Source: a virus
Direction: 5' to 3' (one strand)
Virus record (IMG/VR): IMGVR_UViG_3300043411_000910
Span: 24,475 to 88,474 of that record
DNA length: 64,000 nt
Shown here: positions 61,999 through 64,000 of the stretch, piece after piece
How the letters are laid out: every line of letters starts with the position of its first letter
How positions within the stretch are numbered: position 1 is the stretch's first letter
Translations under genes and position numbers: made by a program
The notes under the pieces: model-generated
The model's input: only the letters and a program-made list of their open reading frames with translations
The model's database searches: none
What the model was told of the DNA's origin: nothing

Positions 61999-63876
61999 AT
62001 GGATGAGTACCTAAACAATTTAATAAAAGACCTTTCTTTAATAATGAATAAACCTAATGATCCCGAAGACGGTTCATCAGGTTTAATCGAAGCTATAGAC
62101 TCATCTGAAGAAGATGAAGATGATAGTGAAACAAAATTACATAATCCTATAAGAGCCAATTATTCAAACATTGGCGACTTTGGCGTGGTTAATGCTAGAC
62201 ATTCGGGCGGGCACCAGGGGGTAGACTTACGCGCCCCGAAGGGCACGGAAATCTACAGCATTAGCTCTGGAAAGGTGACGAACACTGGCTCAAATGCCAA
62301 GGGCGGGTTAGTCGTATCCATTGCACACGATAATGGGTTTAGGAGCTACTACGCCCATTTAGATTCTATCAAGTGTAAAAAAGGAGATGCTGTAACCAAG
62401 GATTCTGTAATAGGAACAGTTGGTAATACAGGGAACGCCAATATAACTTCTGCTCATTTACATTTTCAATTATGGAAAGATAATACGTTGGTCAATCCAG
62501 CTAATTATATATATGTTCCAAAATATTCTTTAAAGAGCCCAGAAGCTTTATCTAGTATCGCTGCAATGATAAAACTTGGAAGTCAAATAGAAGTTCCAAC
62601 TAAAGAATTAAATATAATAGGTTCTTTGTGTAAAGAGTTTTTAAGCAAGTCTTGGAAAGATGAATTAGGTTATCATTTCGATAAGTTAAACCCTGTATTC
62701 AAACATAGGCTAAGCAAAGCGCAAAGTGATAGTAATCTTATAATCAGTAAAGGCAAATATGTTTCATGGATAGATTTTAATCCTAGAGACTCAAAATACT
62801 TTAGTTATTTTAAAAAGAAAACTGATGATACCAAGGCTAAGGATCAAGAAATATTATCTGATTTAACTAATGATACAATTAAGCAAGTTTTAACTATGCT
62901 TATGGATGATTACTATAAAGTATCTTTCGATATGGAAACAGTGAGAGTTCCATTATTCTTTGAGCTAGAAGTAAAAGAAATTAAGCCAGCAGAGGATCCT
63001 AAATCAAAGAAAATAAAAAATGATCTTTATTCTCATGGTAGGTTTTTAACTAATCCACCAGAGATATTATCTATATTAACTATGGATAACAATATTGATT
63101 TAACCGATGAAAGAAATTACGAGAGAGCATTGCTTGATTTAATCAATACTTGTGTTCATGAGTTCATGCACTTCATACAGTTTTTTATAAACAAATCAAA
63201 TAAACCATCTCCAATGAAAGAATATTTCAGAAATATAAATTATTATGATAAAACAAATGATGTAGATGGATTTATTAACTTCTTTGAAAATTTAGAAAAA
63301 TCAGGTAAGTTAAATTCAGATATTAAGACTAAGAACTTCAAAGCATTTAAACTGTTTAATCCTAAAACAAAATTAGATGAAAACAGAAGTAAGTTCTTAA
63401 CTAAGACTCATAAAGATAAAGTTAAAGCTTCGGTGCAAGAGCTTAAAGAATATTTAGCTAATAACAATAACCCAGAAACCAAAAAACATGTAATTAATCT
63501 AATAAAGAATATAAAGGATGGTAAACTAGAAACTGGCACACAAGTACATCATCATCTTGATAGAGTTGAGTTCTTCCCACAAATGTTTACCGAATCAGTA
63601 GTTCTAGCATCTCACTTAAAAAGTATTCCAGTTCAATTTAGAAATGCTGCAATAAAATTATACTTTGGTGCAATTAATTATCAATCAGCTATGGGGCTTC
63701 TCAAAGAGAAAACCAAAGAATTTCCATCATTAAGCCGAAAGAAAGTCCAGGACATTTTTCAACTAATAGCAAAATCTCCTAATGAAGTAAAAGCTATAAA
63801 AAAAGATGATATTAAAAGATGGGAAGAGGCGTGTTCTAGAGTATATTCAAGTCTTGTTAGACAAGGTTTGATCTAA
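61999..63876 (+). CDS. Two-domain peptidase: M23 endopeptidase plus HExxH zincin
   Basis: A 625-residue protein. Residues ~50-170 form an M23 (lysostaphin-type) peptidoglycan endopeptidase: His72 and Asp76 (HSGGHQGVDLRAPKG), YYAHLDSIK, and HLHF at 153-156 as the remaining zinc/catalytic His. Residues ~360-540 carry a second zinc site, HEFMH (387-391), followed by an acidic FTESVV near 530, a separate metalloprotease of unknown substrate. The first 45 residues are acidic, and no signal or membrane segment is seen. It could act on the host cell wall at lysis or entry. Bases 62161-62340, the M23 core, are strikingly GC-rich. Confidence 0.78.
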   Translation: MDEYLNNLIKDLSLIMNKPNDPEDGSSGLIEAIDSSEEDEDDSETKLHNPIRANYSNIGDFGVVNARHSGGHQGVDLRAPKGTEIYSISSGKVTNTGSNAKGGLVVSIAHDNGFRSYYAHLDSIKCKKGDAVTKDSVIGTVGNTGNANITSAHLHFQLWKDNTLVNPANYIYVPKYSLKSPEALSSIAAMIKLGSQIEVPTKELNIIGSLCKEFLSKSWKDELGYHFDKLNPVFKHRLSKAQSDSNLIISKGKYVSWIDFNPRDSKYFSYFKKKTDDTKAKDQEILSDLTNDTIKQVLTMLMDDYYKVSFDMETVRVPLFFELEVKEIKPAEDPKSKKIKNDLYSHGRFLTNPPEILSILTMDNNIDLTDERNYERALLDLINTCVHEFMHFIQFFINKSNKPSPMKEYFRNINYYDKTNDVDGFINFFENLEKSGKLNSDIKTKNFKAFKLFNPKTKLDENRSKFLTKTHKDKVKASVQELKEYLANNNNPETKKHVINLIKNIKDGKLETGTQVHHHLDRVEFFPQMFTESVVLASHLKSIPVQFRNAAIKLYFGAINYQSAMGLLKEKTKEFPSLSRKKVQDIFQLIAKSPNEVKAIKKDDIKRWEEACSRVYSSLVRQGLI

Positions 63877-64000
63877 CATATTTAACTAGCATTAGATTAT
63901 TTTCTTTATCTAATTCCTCTATTGAGGAGATTTTGAATTTTAATGGGTTTATAAATGGAAAGTATACAGCTTTCTCATTTTTTATAATATCTGGAGTTAT
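63857..64000 (-). CDS. C-terminal end of a minus-strand gene (cut by window edge)
   Basis: Reading the minus strand from base 64000 gives an open frame of 47 residues (ITPDIIKNEKAVYFPFINPL then KFKISSIEELDKENNLMLVK and a short end) and a stop at 63857-63859. It meets the peptidase gene tail to tail, overlapping by 20 bases. The composition looks like real coding sequence. The N-terminal part and the function are outside the window. Confidence 0.5.
   Translation of the reverse strand: MTPDIIKNEKAVYFPFINPLKFKISSIEELDKENNLMLVKYVRSNLV

Noticed and set aside
1-64000. tRNA genes or CRISPR arrays
   Set aside because: I checked the gaps between genes; they contain terminators, boxes and short leaders only, with no cloverleaf or spaced repeats.

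Overview
The window is a piece of a large, AT-rich tailed bacteriophage genome with a contractile tail. Genes are packed tightly, often with 1-4 base overlaps. The tail genes run in the usual order for contractile machines: sheath, tube, frameshifted tail-assembly chaperones, tape measure, hub, spike, gp25-like wedge, baseplate J, then giant baseplate/fibre proteins. Several structural proteins exceed 1,000 residues and 64 kb covers only part of the genome, so a jumbo or near-jumbo myovirus is likely. The host cannot be told from the sequence. I found no tRNA, rRNA or CRISPR array. Layout: 1-32768 is the tail/baseplate module. It is interrupted by an HNH endonuclease gene after the sheath and by one small reverse-strand gene at 17703-18032. 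32787-38155 is a sugar/glycosylation cluster of three glycosyltransferases and one nucleotide-sugar epimerase/dehydratase, with an unusual Fpg/Nei-like protein and a membrane-anchored protein among them. 38174-46115 is replication and transcription: a UvsW-like helicase carrying an intein, a DnaC-like loader, a DnaB-like helicase, a Vsr-like homing endonuclease, two zinc-ribbon proteins and a sigma-like factor. 46196-51147 is class I ribonucleotide reductase; its large-subunit gene is broken in two by a split intein with a free-standing endonuclease gene between the halves. 51166-54907 holds PIN-PhoH ATPase, methionine aminopeptidase and NadR-like kinase genes. 54922-57839 encodes virion/fibre proteins, three of them on the minus strand and one collagen-like. 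57888-63876 holds a membrane zincin, an FAD oxidoreductase, a DEDDh exonuclease and a two-peptidase protein (M23 plus HExxH). A further minus-strand gene enters from the right edge. The most striking theme is the density of selfish elements in essential genes: a free-standing HNH next to the sheath, a full LAGLIDADG intein in the P-loop of a helicase, a Vsr-like endonuclease directly after the replicative helicase, and a fractured nrdA whose split intein sits exactly before the catalytic radical cysteine. The second theme is expression control visible in the sequence: a probable -1 frameshift site with a downstream stem for the tail chaperones, a terminator overlapping the start of the HNH gene, a hairpin hiding the ribosome binding site of the exonuclease gene, and a set of genes without Shine-Dalgarno sequences that have TATAAT-like or T4-late-like boxes only a few bases before the start codon, which suggests leaderless transcripts.
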